Shown here piece after piece: positions 8,782 through 17,823 of a DNA stretch of 22,856 nt. The DNA is from Pseudomonadota bacterium. Its GTDB lineage: Bacteria; Pseudomonadota; Gammaproteobacteria; Legionellales; Legionellaceae. The notes below the pieces were generated by a model. It was not told the origin of the DNA, searched no databases, and worked only from the letters and a program-made list of their open reading frames with translations. Each line of letters starts with the position of its first letter. Position 1 is the first letter of the stretch. The translations under genes and the position numbers were made by a program. Location of the stretch: positions 1 to 22,856 of the forward strand of contig JAKBCM010000003.1 of the NCBI GenBank assembly GCA_021807845.1. The letters run 5' to 3'.

Positions 8782-9867
8782 ATGCTTTACTGGGTTACGC
8801 AATTACTACAAGGACAGTACCATGCGTTTAGAGTGTTTCAATACCTCACATTTCGCTCGATATTAGCCGCGCTGACTGCGTTACTGGTTGCACTATTCTA
8901 TGGTCCACTGATGATTACTTGGTTGAAAAAATTACAAATAGGGCAAGTGGTGCGTGACGATGGTCCTAAGAGTCATTTTTCAAAATCAGGTACACCAACG
9001 ATGGGTGGGGTATTGATTTTATTAGCCATAACGGTGAGCTGTTTGCTATGGGGCGACTTGCGTCAATCGAGCCTGTGGTTGGTTCTTTTTGTGACCATCG
9101 GCTGCGGCCTTGTGGGATGGGTTGATGATTATCGAAAATTGGTGTTAAAAAACAGCAAAGGATTGCCCGCAAGATGGAAATATTTTTGGCAGTCTGCGGT
9201 TGCACTGGCTGCTGTTTTATATCTTTACACTTCTGCAAGTATTCCTATACAGACACAACTGGCTGTTCCCTTTTTCAAAACTTGGTTGATAAGTTTAGGT
9301 CCGTTTTTTCCAGTTTTAGCTTATTTTGTCATCGTTGGTAGCAGTAATGCAGTGAATCTGACGGATGGTCTTGACGGATTAGCCATCATGCCAATTGTCA
9401 TGGTTGCGGGTGCTTTAGGCGTATTTTCTTATGCTTCCAGCAATGCTATTTATGCTCATTATCTGGCCATTCCTTTTGTGCCAAATACGGGCGAGCTCAC
9501 TATTTTTTGTTCGGCTATTGTCGGTGCGGGCCTTGGTTTTCTTTGGTACAATAGTTATCCTGCTCAAGTGTTTATGGGTGATGTTGGCTCGTTGGCGTTG
9601 GGGGCGGCCCTTGGGATCGTAGCAATCATTGTGCGCCAAGAATTGGTGTTATTGATCATGGGTGGTTTGTTTGTTCTTGAAACGTTATCCGTCATTTTAC
9701 AAGTGGGTTATTTTAAATGGACTGGAGGAAAACGGTTGTTTCGAATGGCGCCACTGCATCATCATTTTGAATTAAAAGGGTGGACTGAACCAAAGGTTAT
9801 TGTACGATTTTGGATCATTACCGTGGTCTTTGTCCTTTGTGGTTTGGCGACGCTAAAGCTTAGATAA
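8782..9867 (+). CDS. mraY: Phospho-N-acetylmuramoyl-pentapeptide transferase MraY
   Basis: MraY is the integral inner-membrane enzyme that transfers phospho-MurNAc-pentapeptide to undecaprenyl phosphate, making lipid I. The 361-residue length equals the family norm and the sequence has about ten hydrophobic helices. Signature sites are present: [18 protein letters not shown] at 59-76, the Asp pair GWVDDYRKL (D115, D116), [10 protein letters not shown] (D195, D198), the catalytic-region [11 protein letters not shown] (D267), and the His-rich loop [12 protein letters not shown]. The ATG is preceded by GAGAGGGG (8765-8772), 9 nt upstream. A candidate promoter lies in the gap behind murF. murD begins 9 bp after the stop. 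Confidence 0.97.
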   Translation: MLYWVTQLLQGQYHAFRVFQYLTFRSILAALTALLVALFYGPLMITWLKKLQIGQVVRDDGPKSHFSKSGTPTMGGVLILLAITVSCLLWGDLRQSSLWLVLFVTIGCGLVGWVDDYRKLVLKNSKGLPARWKYFWQSAVALAAVLYLYTSASIPIQTQLAVPFFKTWLISLGPFFPVLAYFVIVGSSNAVNLTDGLDGLAIMPIVMVAGALGVFSYASSNAIYAHYLAIPFVPNTGELTIFCSAIVGAGLGFLWYNSYPAQVFMGDVGSLALGAALGIVAIIVRQELVLLIMGGLFVLETLSVILQVGYFKWTGGKRLFRMAPLHHHFELKGWTEPKVIVRFWIITVVFVLCGLATLKLR

Positions 9868-9876
9868 GGAACGTCT

Positions 9877-11220
9877 ATGCCTTCACTTTATCTTGTAGCG
9901 GGATTAGGGAAAACAGGACACTCTATTGCCCGTTATTTAAAACGACGAAATAAAGCATTCGTGGTTTTTGATACGCGGGTTGCACCCGAAGGGTTATCTG
10001 CTTTTCAGGCGGAATTTCCTGGGGTAGATGTTTTTCTAGAAAAAATTCCACAAACGCTCTTTGGACAGCTCACTGAAATCATCAGTAGTCCAGGTGTTTC
10101 TCTTGACGATCCCAGCATCAGGCAAGCCGTGGACCTAGGCATACCGGTGATAGGGGATATTGAATGTTTGGCCAGAGAAGTGAAAGTCCCCATCATTGCC
10201 ATCACAGGAACCAATGGTAAGTCAACGGTCACAACATTGGTTGGTGAAATGGCCAAAGCGGCTGGTTTTTCAGTGGCGGTTGCGGGCAACATAGGGTTAC
10301 CGGTGCTTGATTTACTTGATAATGACATATCCTATGATTTATGGGTTTTAGAATTGTCCAGTTTCCAGTTGGATTTGACCTATTCTCTTAGCCCAATTGC
10401 AGCAACTATTTTAAATGTAACTTCTGATCATCTTGATAGGCATCACAGTATGGATGCTTATGTGAAGGCTAAGCAACGAATCTATCATCAAGCAAAAACG
10501 TTGGTATTTAATCGTGAAGATCCATTCACGACGCCTCATTTGAGCGACACAGCCATCACATCGCACGTGTCAAGTTTTGGCTTAGACGCACCACACGATC
10601 GACAATGGGGGGTGATAAGCAAAGAGGGGGGGACTTTTCTTTGTTATGGACAAGAGCACATACTCTCCACAGAAGCTTTACGATTAAAAGGTCGACACAA
10701 TTGGCAAAATGCTCTGGCATCTTGTGCTTTGGCTGATGTCGTGGGCGTTAAATGGTCTACTATGGTGGCTGTTTTAGAGCAATTTAGAGGGCTACCTCAC
10801 CGTACTGAATGGGTCAGAACCATCAATGGGGTAGACTGGATCAATGATTCAAAAGGAACCAATATCGGAGCAACCATATCTGCCATTTCAGGGATTGGTG
10901 GTTCTATGCAAGGAAAGATTGTGCTGATTGCGGGCGGGCAAGGCAAAGGGGCTGATTTTACAGAACTTCAAGCACCAGTGGCAGAATATGTGCGAGCACT
11001 TGTATTGATTGGCGAAGATGCGGATCTATTAGAAAAAGCCCTTGGAAGTGTTGTTCAGGTTAAACGAGCATCTAACCTGAACGATGCAGTCATGATTGCA
11101 AAATCAAACGCAGAAGAAGGCGATGTTGTCTTATTGTCCCCCGCCTGTGCAAGTCTTGATATGTTTCGAGATTTTAATCATCGAGGAGAGATATTCATTC
11201 AAGCTGTAGGCGCACTATGA
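9877..11220 (+). CDS. murD: UDP-N-acetylmuramoylalanine--D-glutamate ligase MurD
   Basis: MurD adds D-glutamate to UDP-MurNAc-L-Ala. The 447-residue protein starts with a Rossmann-like domain (LVAGLGKTGHSIARYL). It continues with the ATP loop ITGTNGKSTVTTL (GTNGKST at 111-117), AGNIGLPVLDLL, LELSSFQLD, the substrate/Mg region LNVTSDHLDRH, and the C-terminal GVDWINDSKGTN and LLSPACASLDMFRDF. All expected family sites are present, so it is presumably active. AAGGA lies 6 nt before the ATG. The stop overlaps the ftsW start by four bases (ATGA), suggesting translational coupling. Confidence 0.97.
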   Translation: MPSLYLVAGLGKTGHSIARYLKRRNKAFVVFDTRVAPEGLSAFQAEFPGVDVFLEKIPQTLFGQLTEIISSPGVSLDDPSIRQAVDLGIPVIGDIECLAREVKVPIIAITGTNGKSTVTTLVGEMAKAAGFSVAVAGNIGLPVLDLLDNDISYDLWVLELSSFQLDLTYSLSPIAATILNVTSDHLDRHHSMDAYVKAKQRIYHQAKTLVFNREDPFTTPHLSDTAITSHVSSFGLDAPHDRQWGVISKEGGTFLCYGQEHILSTEALRLKGRHNWQNALASCALADVVGVKWSTMVAVLEQFRGLPHRTEWVRTINGVDWINDSKGTNIGATISAISGIGGSMQGKIVLIAGGQGKGADFTELQAPVAEYVRALVLIGEDADLLEKALGSVVQVKRASNLNDAVMIAKSNAEEGDVVLLSPACASLDMFRDFNHRGEIFIQAVGAL

Positions 11221-12398
11221 GCGCAACAATACAACCTAGACATTATAGCCACCGTAGTAAACCCACTCATAAACCGCTTGCTTTGTATGATAAATGGTTA
11301 ATCGTGTCTGTGGTGGGATTATTGTTCATTGGTCTTATGATGGTTGCTTCTAGCTCAGTTATGGTTTCGACGAAACTGTATCATCAACCCTTTCATTTTT
11401 TGATTCGTCAAGTTTGCTATCTATCCATCGGTTTGATAGCAGGATTGATTGTGATGCGAATTGATAGCAGTGTGTGGGACAAATTTAGTGTTCCTTTGCT
11501 CTTTATTTGTTTGCTGATGCTTATTTTAGTGTTGATTCCAGGGATTGGGCGGATTGTCAATGGCAGTAGACGATGGCTCTCATTGGGACCTATTGGGCTT
11601 CAGGTATCCGAATTGGCTAAAATGACGATGATCTTTTATTTATCAGGTTATCTGGTGCGCCAGAAAGATCAGGTCAATGAGAGTATTTTAGGTTTTATCA
11701 GGCCGATGATTGTTTTGGGTATTGTGGTGTTTTTTTTACTTTTAGAGCCAGATTTTGGTGCAGCTGTTGTGATTTCGTGTACGGTGATGGCTATGCTTTT
11801 TCTTGCCGGGGTAAAATTGCGATATTATCTCGGATTATTAATAGGTGTGGGCATCTGTTTGGCGATGCTTGCTGTTTCATCTCCCTATCGCGTGGCTCGC
11901 TTGACCGCATTTCTGAATCCCTGGGCTGATCAATTTAAAAGCGGCTATCAATTGACCCAATCATTGATTGCTTTTGGTCGCGGAGGATGGCTGGGAGTTG
12001 GTTTGGGCGATGGCGTTCAAAAATTATTCTATTTGCCAGAAGCTCACACTGATTTTTTATTTGCAGTCCTTGCAGAAGAGCTTGGTTTGATAGGTATTCT
12101 GCTGGTATTGGTTTTATATAGTATACTTGTGTGGAGAGGGTTGATGATTGGGTTCAATGCGCTTGTACAAGAGAGGCCATTCGCAGCTTATTGTGCTTAT
12201 GGGATTACGTTTTGGCTCGGGTTGCAAGCGGCTATCAATATGGGCGTTAATGCAGGGTTGTTGCCTACGAAAGGGTTGACACTACCGTTATTGAGTTATG
12301 GTGGTGCAAGCATTGTGGTTAATTGTATGGTTATCGCGCTATTGTTGCGTATCGATCATGAAAATCGGTGGCAATCGCTGGGGTTGCGATCGGCATAA
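11217..12398 (+). CDS. ftsW: Septal peptidoglycan glycosyltransferase FtsW (SEDS family)
   Basis: FtsW is a SEDS-family polytopic membrane protein that polymerises lipid II at the division septum together with the transpeptidase FtsI. The 393-residue protein has a short basic cytoplasmic N-terminus followed by about ten membrane helices, beginning near residue 28. Family marks include MMVASSSVM in helix 1, GSRRWLSLGPIGLQVSELAK, LLEPDFGAAVV, YQLTQSLIAFGRGGWLGVGLGDG, LPEAHTDFLFAVLAEELG, and the terminal signature GLLPTKGLTLPLLSYGG. The start overlaps murD by 4 bp, and murC begins 9 bp after the stop. murG, which normally sits between ftsW and murC, is absent. ftsI is not in the window. FtsW rather than RodA is chosen from the dcw context and the signature. 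Confidence 0.95.
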   Translation: MSATIQPRHYSHRSKPTHKPLALYDKWLIVSVVGLLFIGLMMVASSSVMVSTKLYHQPFHFLIRQVCYLSIGLIAGLIVMRIDSSVWDKFSVPLLFICLLMLILVLIPGIGRIVNGSRRWLSLGPIGLQVSELAKMTMIFYLSGYLVRQKDQVNESILGFIRPMIVLGIVVFFLLLEPDFGAAVVISCTVMAMLFLAGVKLRYYLGLLIGVGICLAMLAVSSPYRVARLTAFLNPWADQFKSGYQLTQSLIAFGRGGWLGVGLGDGVQKLFYLPEAHTDFLFAVLAEELGLIGILLVLVLYSILVWRGLMIGFNALVQERPFAAYCAYGITFWLGLQAAINMGVNAGLLPTKGLTLPLLSYGGASIVVNCMVIALLLRIDHENRWQSLGLRSA

Positions 12399-12407
12399 GG
12401 GGGTAGT

Positions 12408-13829
12408 GTGGGTAGCAAAAATAATTTTCTATCGCCCAGAATGGGACGAGTAGAGCATATTCATTTTGTAGGGATAGGTGGCGCTGGCATGTGTGGCATT
12501 GCCGAAGTATTGCATAATGAAGGTTATCGCATTACAGGCTCAGATGTTTCTGAAAGTCGAGTCGTTCAGCGCTTGCGATCTTTAGGCATAGAAGTGCACA
12601 TAGGACATCGCGTCGAAAATATCAATCATGCTGATGCAGTGGTCCGATCTACGGCCATTGATGAGAATAATCCTGAAATCAGCGAAGCTTTCGCGAATAG
12701 AATCCCTGTGATTCCTCGGGCGGCCATGCTTGCTGAACTGATGAGATTTCGCCATGGTATCGCTATTGCGGGAACTCATGGCAAGACCACAACGACAAGT
12801 TTAGTCAGTAGTCTACTTGGAGAAGGAGGTCTTGATCCCAGTTTTGTTATCGGTGGAAAATTAAACAGTTGTGGCAGTAACGCTCAGTTAGGAAAATCTG
12901 CTTATTTTGTGGTTGAGGCAGACGAAAGCGATGCGTCTTTCTTATTTTTAAAGCCAATGATGGCTGTTGTAACCAATATTGATGCTGATCACATGGGTAC
13001 TTATGGTGGAGATTTCGATAAGCTCAGAAGTACATTTGTTGAATTTTTACATCACCTCCCTTTTTATGGGTTGGCAGTTCTTTGTTTGGATGATGAAGAA
13101 GTTGCAAACATCATCCCTCGAATTCAAAGACCTACGTTGACGTATGGGTTTAACGAGAAAGCGCAATATCGAGCAATCCAATGGAGTCAAAATGGCTTGT
13201 TGAGCGAATTTAAGGTAGTCAGGCCTACGCCTCACCGTGAGTTATCTATTCAGTTTAAATGGCCTGGACGTCACAATGTATTGAACGCATTAGCAGCCAT
13301 TGCAATTGCGACAGAATTGGGTGTGGATGATGATTCTATTGTCCGTGGATTATTAATGTTTCAAGGGGTAGGAAGACGTTTTCAAATGTTAGGTGAACGT
13401 CATTTTTCCTCTGGAACTTCATTGGTGGTGGATGATTATGGCCATCACCCACAAGAGATTAGAGCGACCATCGATGCTTTTCGTGCGGTTTGGCCGGATA
13501 AACGACTCGTGCACGTATTTCAACCGCATCGTTATACTCGTACGAAAGAACTGTTTAGAGATTTTGTTGATGTTTTGAGTTTGGCGGATGAATTGTTATT
13601 GCTGGATATCTATTCAGCAGGAGAAACAGTCATTCCAGGGATCAGCAGTGAATCTTTGGTGAGCCAGATCAATCAAAAATCAACAAAGGCGATGTTGGTT
13701 ACAGAGCAAAATTTAGAGCAAAATTTAAATCGATTGGTTCGAGATGACGATGTTATTCTCATGCAAGGGGCAGGTAACATCGGTCAGTTGGCTATCAACT
13801 TAATGCAAACTGAGAGAGAGTCTGTGTGA
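12408..13829 (+). CDS. murC: UDP-N-acetylmuramate--L-alanine ligase MurC
   Basis: MurC attaches L-alanine to UDP-MurNAc, opening the stem-peptide pathway. The 473-residue protein has the Rossmann motif HFVGIGGAGMCGIAEVL (19-35), the ATP loop AGTHGKTTTTSL (GTHGKTTT at 122-129), the VVEADESDASF region, NIDADHMGTY, and the C-terminal VDDYGHHPQEIRAT and FQPHRYTRTKELFRDF. The start is GTG 12408 behind a purine-rich AAGGGGG. A shorter form from ATG 12441 (MGRVEHIHF) would also retain the whole fold, so the first 11 residues are less certain. It overlaps murB by four bases (GTGA). It directly follows ftsW without murG. Confidence 0.96.
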   Translation: MGSKNNFLSPRMGRVEHIHFVGIGGAGMCGIAEVLHNEGYRITGSDVSESRVVQRLRSLGIEVHIGHRVENINHADAVVRSTAIDENNPEISEAFANRIPVIPRAAMLAELMRFRHGIAIAGTHGKTTTTSLVSSLLGEGGLDPSFVIGGKLNSCGSNAQLGKSAYFVVEADESDASFLFLKPMMAVVTNIDADHMGTYGGDFDKLRSTFVEFLHHLPFYGLAVLCLDDEEVANIIPRIQRPTLTYGFNEKAQYRAIQWSQNGLLSEFKVVRPTPHRELSIQFKWPGRHNVLNALAAIAIATELGVDDDSIVRGLLMFQGVGRRFQMLGERHFSSGTSLVVDDYGHHPQEIRATIDAFRAVWPDKRLVHVFQPHRYTRTKELFRDFVDVLSLADELLLLDIYSAGETVIPGISSESLVSQINQKSTKAMLVTEQNLEQNLNRLVRDDDVILMQGAGNIGQLAINLMQTERESV

Positions 13830-14728
13830 ACAACGAAACGGTAAAGCCGCAGATAGAAGAAGGGCGTTTGCTCTTTAACGAGTCTTTAGCTGACTATACC
13901 ACCTGGCGTGTGGGTGGTTTGGCGAAAGCACTGTATAAACCAGCTGGCATTGCTGATCTATCGTCTTTTATCAAACAACTGCCTAAGGAAGAACCACTGC
14001 TTTGGTTGGGACTTGGAAGCAATTCTTTGATTCGAGATGTTGGGTTTTCAGGAACGGTCATTCTAACTCAGGGATGCTTGAATGAAGCGAGCCTCATAGG
14101 AGATGATTTGATTCGTGTTGAAGCGGGCGTTTCTTGTGCTAAAATGGCAAGATTTTGCGCACGAAATCATTTGGCAGGTGGCGAATTCTGGGCAGGTATT
14201 CCGGGAACGATGGGTGGTGCTTTACGAATGAATGCAGGTTGTTTTAATGGTGAAACTTGGAACCATGTGGTTGAAGTAGAAACGATGACCCGAACTGGCG
14301 AAATCAGACGCCGAAAACCTACGGATTTTCATGTTGCTTACCGGCATGTAGAAGGGTTAGAAAATGAATGGTTTATTGCTGCAACGTGTCGTCTTATTCC
14401 CGGTGAAAAAGAAAAATCATTAGACCTCATTAAAGAGCTATTAGCTCATCGGGCCGAGACACAGCCAACAAGCGAATATAATTGTGGTTCTGTTTTTAGA
14501 AATCCCCCTAATCATTACGCGGCTAAATTGATAGAGACGTGTGGGTTGAAGGGGATGCGTATAGGTGGTGCTGTGGTATCAGAGAAACATGCAAATTTTA
14601 TCATCAATCATGAGGGGTTGGCTTCATCGAACGATATTGAATCCCTAATACAATTGGTAAGAAAAACAGTGTATGAAAAAACAGCGATTGAATTGATTCG
14701 CGAGGTACATATCCTTGGAGATGAATAA
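13826..14728 (+). CDS. murB: UDP-N-acetylenolpyruvoylglucosamine reductase MurB (short type II form)
   Basis: MurB is an FAD-dependent enzyme that reduces UDP-GlcNAc-enolpyruvate to UDP-MurNAc with NADPH. At 300 residues it is the short form, lacking the extra C-terminal insertion of the E. coli type. The FAD-binding region shows [18 protein letters not shown] and [15 protein letters not shown]. The expected catalytic residues are present: Arg173 (AYRHVEG), the proton-donor Ser222 in [10 protein letters not shown], and Glu293 in REVHILG. Its GTG start overlaps the murC stop (GTGA), and its TAA overlaps the ddl ATG (TAATG), so murC-murB-ddl look translationally coupled. A murC-murB-ddl order is typical of alphaproteobacteria and some deep gammaproteobacteria rather than enterics. 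Confidence 0.96.
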   Translation: MNNETVKPQIEEGRLLFNESLADYTTWRVGGLAKALYKPAGIADLSSFIKQLPKEEPLLWLGLGSNSLIRDVGFSGTVILTQGCLNEASLIGDDLIRVEAGVSCAKMARFCARNHLAGGEFWAGIPGTMGGALRMNAGCFNGETWNHVVEVETMTRTGEIRRRKPTDFHVAYRHVEGLENEWFIAATCRLIPGEKEKSLDLIKELLAHRAETQPTSEYNCGSVFRNPPNHYAAKLIETCGLKGMRIGGAVVSEKHANFIINHEGLASSNDIESLIQLVRKTVYEKTAIELIREVHILGDE

Positions 14729-15822
14729 TGCTTAACCCAATTAATCTTATTTTACTATATGGTGGCAAATCGGGTGAACATGAAGTCTCTTTGATTTCAG
14801 CAGCCTCAGTGTTAGCCAACCTGGATAGTGCAAGATATCATGTGACCCCTATAGGTATTGATAAAGAAGGCCGTTGCTTTATCAATGACTATCATGAATT
14901 ATTGAACTATCCCGACTCATTGCCTGTTGTGACACCTCTTTCACGCCCATTGGAGAGTTTGATTGTAAATGGCCGTTTTGCTGTTGATGCCGACGTTGTG
15001 TTTCCCATGATGCATGGCCCACTCTATGAAGATGGTGTGATGCAAGGGCTACTCGAATTAGCAGGGGTTGCTTACGTGGGATGTGGGGTATTATCCTCTG
15101 CGATTGGTATGGATAAAGACATGGCCCGGCGTATTGTGCGTGCCAATGGGATCCAATCCGCTCGCTATCGACTCATTCTTTGGCATAAAGAACATGACAA
15201 TATTGAGCCATTATGTCAGCAAATCGTGGAAGAATTCGGTTTGCCGGTATTTGTTAAACCATGTTCCATGGGCTCAAGTGTGGGGATTCATAAAGCAAAC
15301 CATATGGAAGAGCTTAAGGCGGCAATTGCTGATGCAAGACGATATGATGATGAAGTCTTAGTTGAGGAATGTATCAAAGGGCGAGAAATTGAATTATCCG
15401 TTCTTGAAAATTTCTTGCCAACTGGCGCGCCACTAGTGAGTCTGCCTGCAGAGATTCGTGTGCATCATCCCGATGGGTTTTATTCATATGCGGCTAAGTA
15501 TTTGGAAAGTGAAAAAACGGATTTAATCATTCCAGCGGACTTGGACAAAGAGCTCACGACACGTCTTCAACACATTTCATCTGATATCTTTACCAGTCTT
15601 AAGTGTATTGGTATGGCTAGAGTTGATTTTTTTGTAAACGAGCATACGGGTGATATCTATTTTAATGAAATCAATACGATTCCTGGCTTTACCCCAATCA
15701 GTTGTTATCCCAAAATGTGGCAAGCCAGTGGTTTATCTTATCAAGCGTTGTTAGATAGCCTAATCCGTTTAGCAATCATAAGACACGAGAATCGTCAGCA
15801 ATTGGTGAGACATTACCAATGA
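14728..15822 (+). CDS. ddl: D-alanine--D-alanine ligase (DdlA-like length)
   Basis: Ddl joins two D-alanines using ATP, supplying the dipeptide used by MurF. The 364-residue ATP-grasp protein has [15 protein letters not shown] at 11-25, then [11 protein letters not shown], the ATP-binding loop [28 protein letters not shown], and the metal/ATP site ARVDFFVN then [21 protein letters not shown]. In length and in its inserted central loop it resembles E. coli DdlA (364 residues) rather than DdlB (about 306), which is the usual dcw enzyme. The terminal dipeptide specificity (Ala versus Lac/Ser) cannot be proven by eye, but the dcw context argues for D-Ala-D-Ala. ftsQ follows after 17 bp. Confidence 0.95.
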   Translation: MLNPINLILLYGGKSGEHEVSLISAASVLANLDSARYHVTPIGIDKEGRCFINDYHELLNYPDSLPVVTPLSRPLESLIVNGRFAVDADVVFPMMHGPLYEDGVMQGLLELAGVAYVGCGVLSSAIGMDKDMARRIVRANGIQSARYRLILWHKEHDNIEPLCQQIVEEFGLPVFVKPCSMGSSVGIHKANHMEELKAAIADARRYDDEVLVEECIKGREIELSVLENFLPTGAPLVSLPAEIRVHHPDGFYSYAAKYLESEKTDLIIPADLDKELTTRLQHISSDIFTSLKCIGMARVDFFVNEHTGDIYFNEINTIPGFTPISCYPKMWQASGLSYQALLDSLIRLAIIRHENRQQLVRHYQ

Positions 15823-15839
15823 AAAGATAGGATGAGTCA

Positions 15840-16547
15840 ATGGGTAGGGAAACAGAACAGTTACGTTATTCCAGTCTGTTAACGGTATTAGTGATTTGTG
15901 CGTTGATATTAACCACCCGTATCATTTATTTATTTCTGGCAGATTTTCATCGGTTTCCGATAAATACTGTGAAGATTGCGGCGAGCTATCAACACATCTC
16001 AAGAAAACAGTTGGAAGCAGTGTTATCAAAATATCTTGATGCTAGCTTTTTTTCATTGCCAGTCCGTAAGTTACATCATGATCTTTTGGGGCTCTCTTGG
16101 AGTGAGAAGGTCTATATTGAACGTATATGGCCAGATACTTTGAAAATAACGATGGTGGAAAAGCATCCTGTTGCAATATGGAACAATGGCTTGCTAACTG
16201 ATACAGGCGATATCATCAATCAGGAAAAGTTTCCCAGTGAACTCAATTTACCGCAATTGAGCGGTCCTAATGATCAACAGGCAGACGTCTTACAAATTTA
16301 TCAAAAATTGAGTAAGCTATTAGCAATGTATGGTTTACATGCTCAGTCATTGCAATTGCGTGATAATCAGGCTTGGGAGCTTTTGTTAACAAATGGGGTG
16401 TATTTGCGGCTAGGAAAGCGCGATTTAGAAAAACGTCTGTTGCGGTTTTGTAAAGCTTATCCTGCGGTATTTGCAGATAAGCCAGAGCAAATCACCAGTG
16501 TTGATTTACGTTATGCACGCGGTATGGCTGTGCAATGGAAGCACTAA
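15840..16547 (+). CDS. ftsQ: Cell division protein FtsQ
   Basis: FtsQ is a single-span inner-membrane protein that recruits FtsB/FtsL and thus the septal synthase. The 235-residue protein has a short cytoplasmic tail, one membrane helix (about 11-33), and a periplasmic POTRA domain (about 39-113) ending in RIWPDTLKITMVEKHPVAIW. A beta-rich FtsQ domain follows, with LLTDTGDII and, near the C-terminus, ITSVDLRYARGMAVQWK. The last motif is the characteristic end of FtsQ proteins. The ATG follows AGGAT. Sequence similarity is low, as usual for this family, but the position between ddl and ftsA and the domain order make the call secure. The start of ftsA lies just after, or overlaps, its end. Confidence 0.93.
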   Translation: MGRETEQLRYSSLLTVLVICALILTTRIIYLFLADFHRFPINTVKIAASYQHISRKQLEAVLSKYLDASFFSLPVRKLHHDLLGLSWSEKVYIERIWPDTLKITMVEKHPVAIWNNGLLTDTGDIINQEKFPSELNLPQLSGPNDQQADVLQIYQKLSKLLAMYGLHAQSLQLRDNQAWELLLTNGVYLRLGKRDLEKRLLRFCKAYPAVFADKPEQITSVDLRYARGMAVQWKH

Positions 16548-16558
16548 TTGGGAAAATA

Positions 16559-17797
16559 ATGGCAAAAAAAACAGAAAAAAATATCATTACCGGCTTAGAT
16601 ATTGGCACATCCAAAGTCTTGGCGTTGGTGGGTGAGGTGTCTGTTGATGGCACGATAGAAATCATTGGTATTGGCAGGCATCCTTCACGAGGATTAAAGC
16701 GCGGCGTGGTTGTTGATATAGAGGCAACCGTGAACTCAATCCAGCGGGCAGTTCAAGAAGCAGAGTTAATGGCAGGTTGTGAAGTCCATACGGTCTATAC
16801 TGGTATTGCCGGTAGCCATATCCGCAGCTTGAATTCTCATGGGATTGTGGCCATTCGTGACCAAGAAGTTTCACAAGCAGATATTGATCGCGTGATTGAT
16901 GCGGCTAAGGCTGTGGTGATTCCTGCTGATCAAAAAATTCTTCATATTTTACCTCAAGAATTTATTATTGATAATCAAGGCAGTATTCGTGAGCCGGTAG
17001 GTATGTCTGGTGTGCGTTTGGAAGCACGGGTGCATATCGTAACAGGGGCTGTAAGTGCAGCTCAGAATATTGCAAAATGTGTCCGATGTTGTGGGTTGGA
17101 TGTTCATGATATTATTCTTGAGCAATTGGCTTCTAGTCATTCTGTATTGACCGAAGATGAAAAAGAGCTCGGTGTGTGCCTGGTGGATATCGGTGGGGGT
17201 ACAACGGATATTGCTATTTTCTTTGAAGGTGCGATACAACATACTGCTGTGATCCCTATTGCGGGCGATCAAGTCACTAACGATATTGCAATGGCATTAA
17301 GAACGCCCACTAAATCCGCAGAAAGCATCAAGTTGAATCATGGCTGTGCCATGTCTGAGCTAGCTAATGCCAATCAAATGATTGAAGTTTTGAGTGTGAA
17401 TGAACGGCCTGGTCGAAAAATATCGGCAAAAGCATTATCTGATGTTGTTTCGGCACGATATGAAGAACTTTTTTCATTGGTACGAAATGAGTTAAGAAGA
17501 AGTGGATTTGAGGATTTGGTGGCAGCAGGAATTGTATTAACAGGTGGTGCTTCCAATGTCCATGGTGCCATTGAATTAGCTGAAATGAGTTTCGAAATGC
17601 CGGTGCGCAAAGGGTGTGCTCAACAGATTTCAGGGTTGGCAGAGGCTCAATCTAATCCTTCTATGGCGACAGCAGTTGGATTATTGTTGCATGGTCTTCA
17701 ACAACAATATGAAGGCGGTTATAATGTACCCATTTTGAGTGACAATGCAAATGGGGTGTGGACTCGAATGAAAAAATGGTTTAATGGCAATTTTTAA
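16559..17797 (+). CDS. ftsA: Cell division protein FtsA
   Basis: FtsA is an actin-fold ATP-binding protein that tethers FtsZ to the membrane and recruits later divisome parts. From ATG 16559 it has 412 residues, close to the 420 of E. coli. Visible are the phosphate-1 motif [15 protein letters not shown] (12-26), the 1C domain, the phosphate-2 motif [15 protein letters not shown], and the adenosine motif [13 protein letters not shown]. At the C-terminus is an amphipathic membrane-targeting helix ending [12 protein letters not shown]. An in-frame ATG at 16535, inside ftsQ, would add eight residues. I prefer 16559 because [17 protein letters not shown] fits the family N-terminus; the purine stretch GGGAAAA precedes it. 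ftsZ starts 26 bp downstream. Confidence 0.95.
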   Translation: MAKKTEKNIITGLDIGTSKVLALVGEVSVDGTIEIIGIGRHPSRGLKRGVVVDIEATVNSIQRAVQEAELMAGCEVHTVYTGIAGSHIRSLNSHGIVAIRDQEVSQADIDRVIDAAKAVVIPADQKILHILPQEFIIDNQGSIREPVGMSGVRLEARVHIVTGAVSAAQNIAKCVRCCGLDVHDIILEQLASSHSVLTEDEKELGVCLVDIGGGTTDIAIFFEGAIQHTAVIPIAGDQVTNDIAMALRTPTKSAESIKLNHGCAMSELANANQMIEVLSVNERPGRKISAKALSDVVSARYEELFSLVRNELRRSGFEDLVAAGIVLTGGASNVHGAIELAEMSFEMPVRKGCAQQISGLAEAQSNPSMATAVGLLLHGLQQQYEGGYNVPILSDNANGVWTRMKKWFNGNF

Positions 17798-17823
17798 GCA
17801 ACTTGACGACGCGAGGTAATGTG

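Noticed and set aside
16535..16558. ftsA start at ATG 16535, overlapping ftsQ
   Set aside because: No ribosome site precedes it, and the added residues do not fit FtsA N-termini; ATG 16559 fits better.
17803..17823. ftsZ start at TTG 17803
   Set aside because: GAGGT at 17813-17817 is ideally placed for ATG 17824, which gives the normal FtsZ N-terminus.
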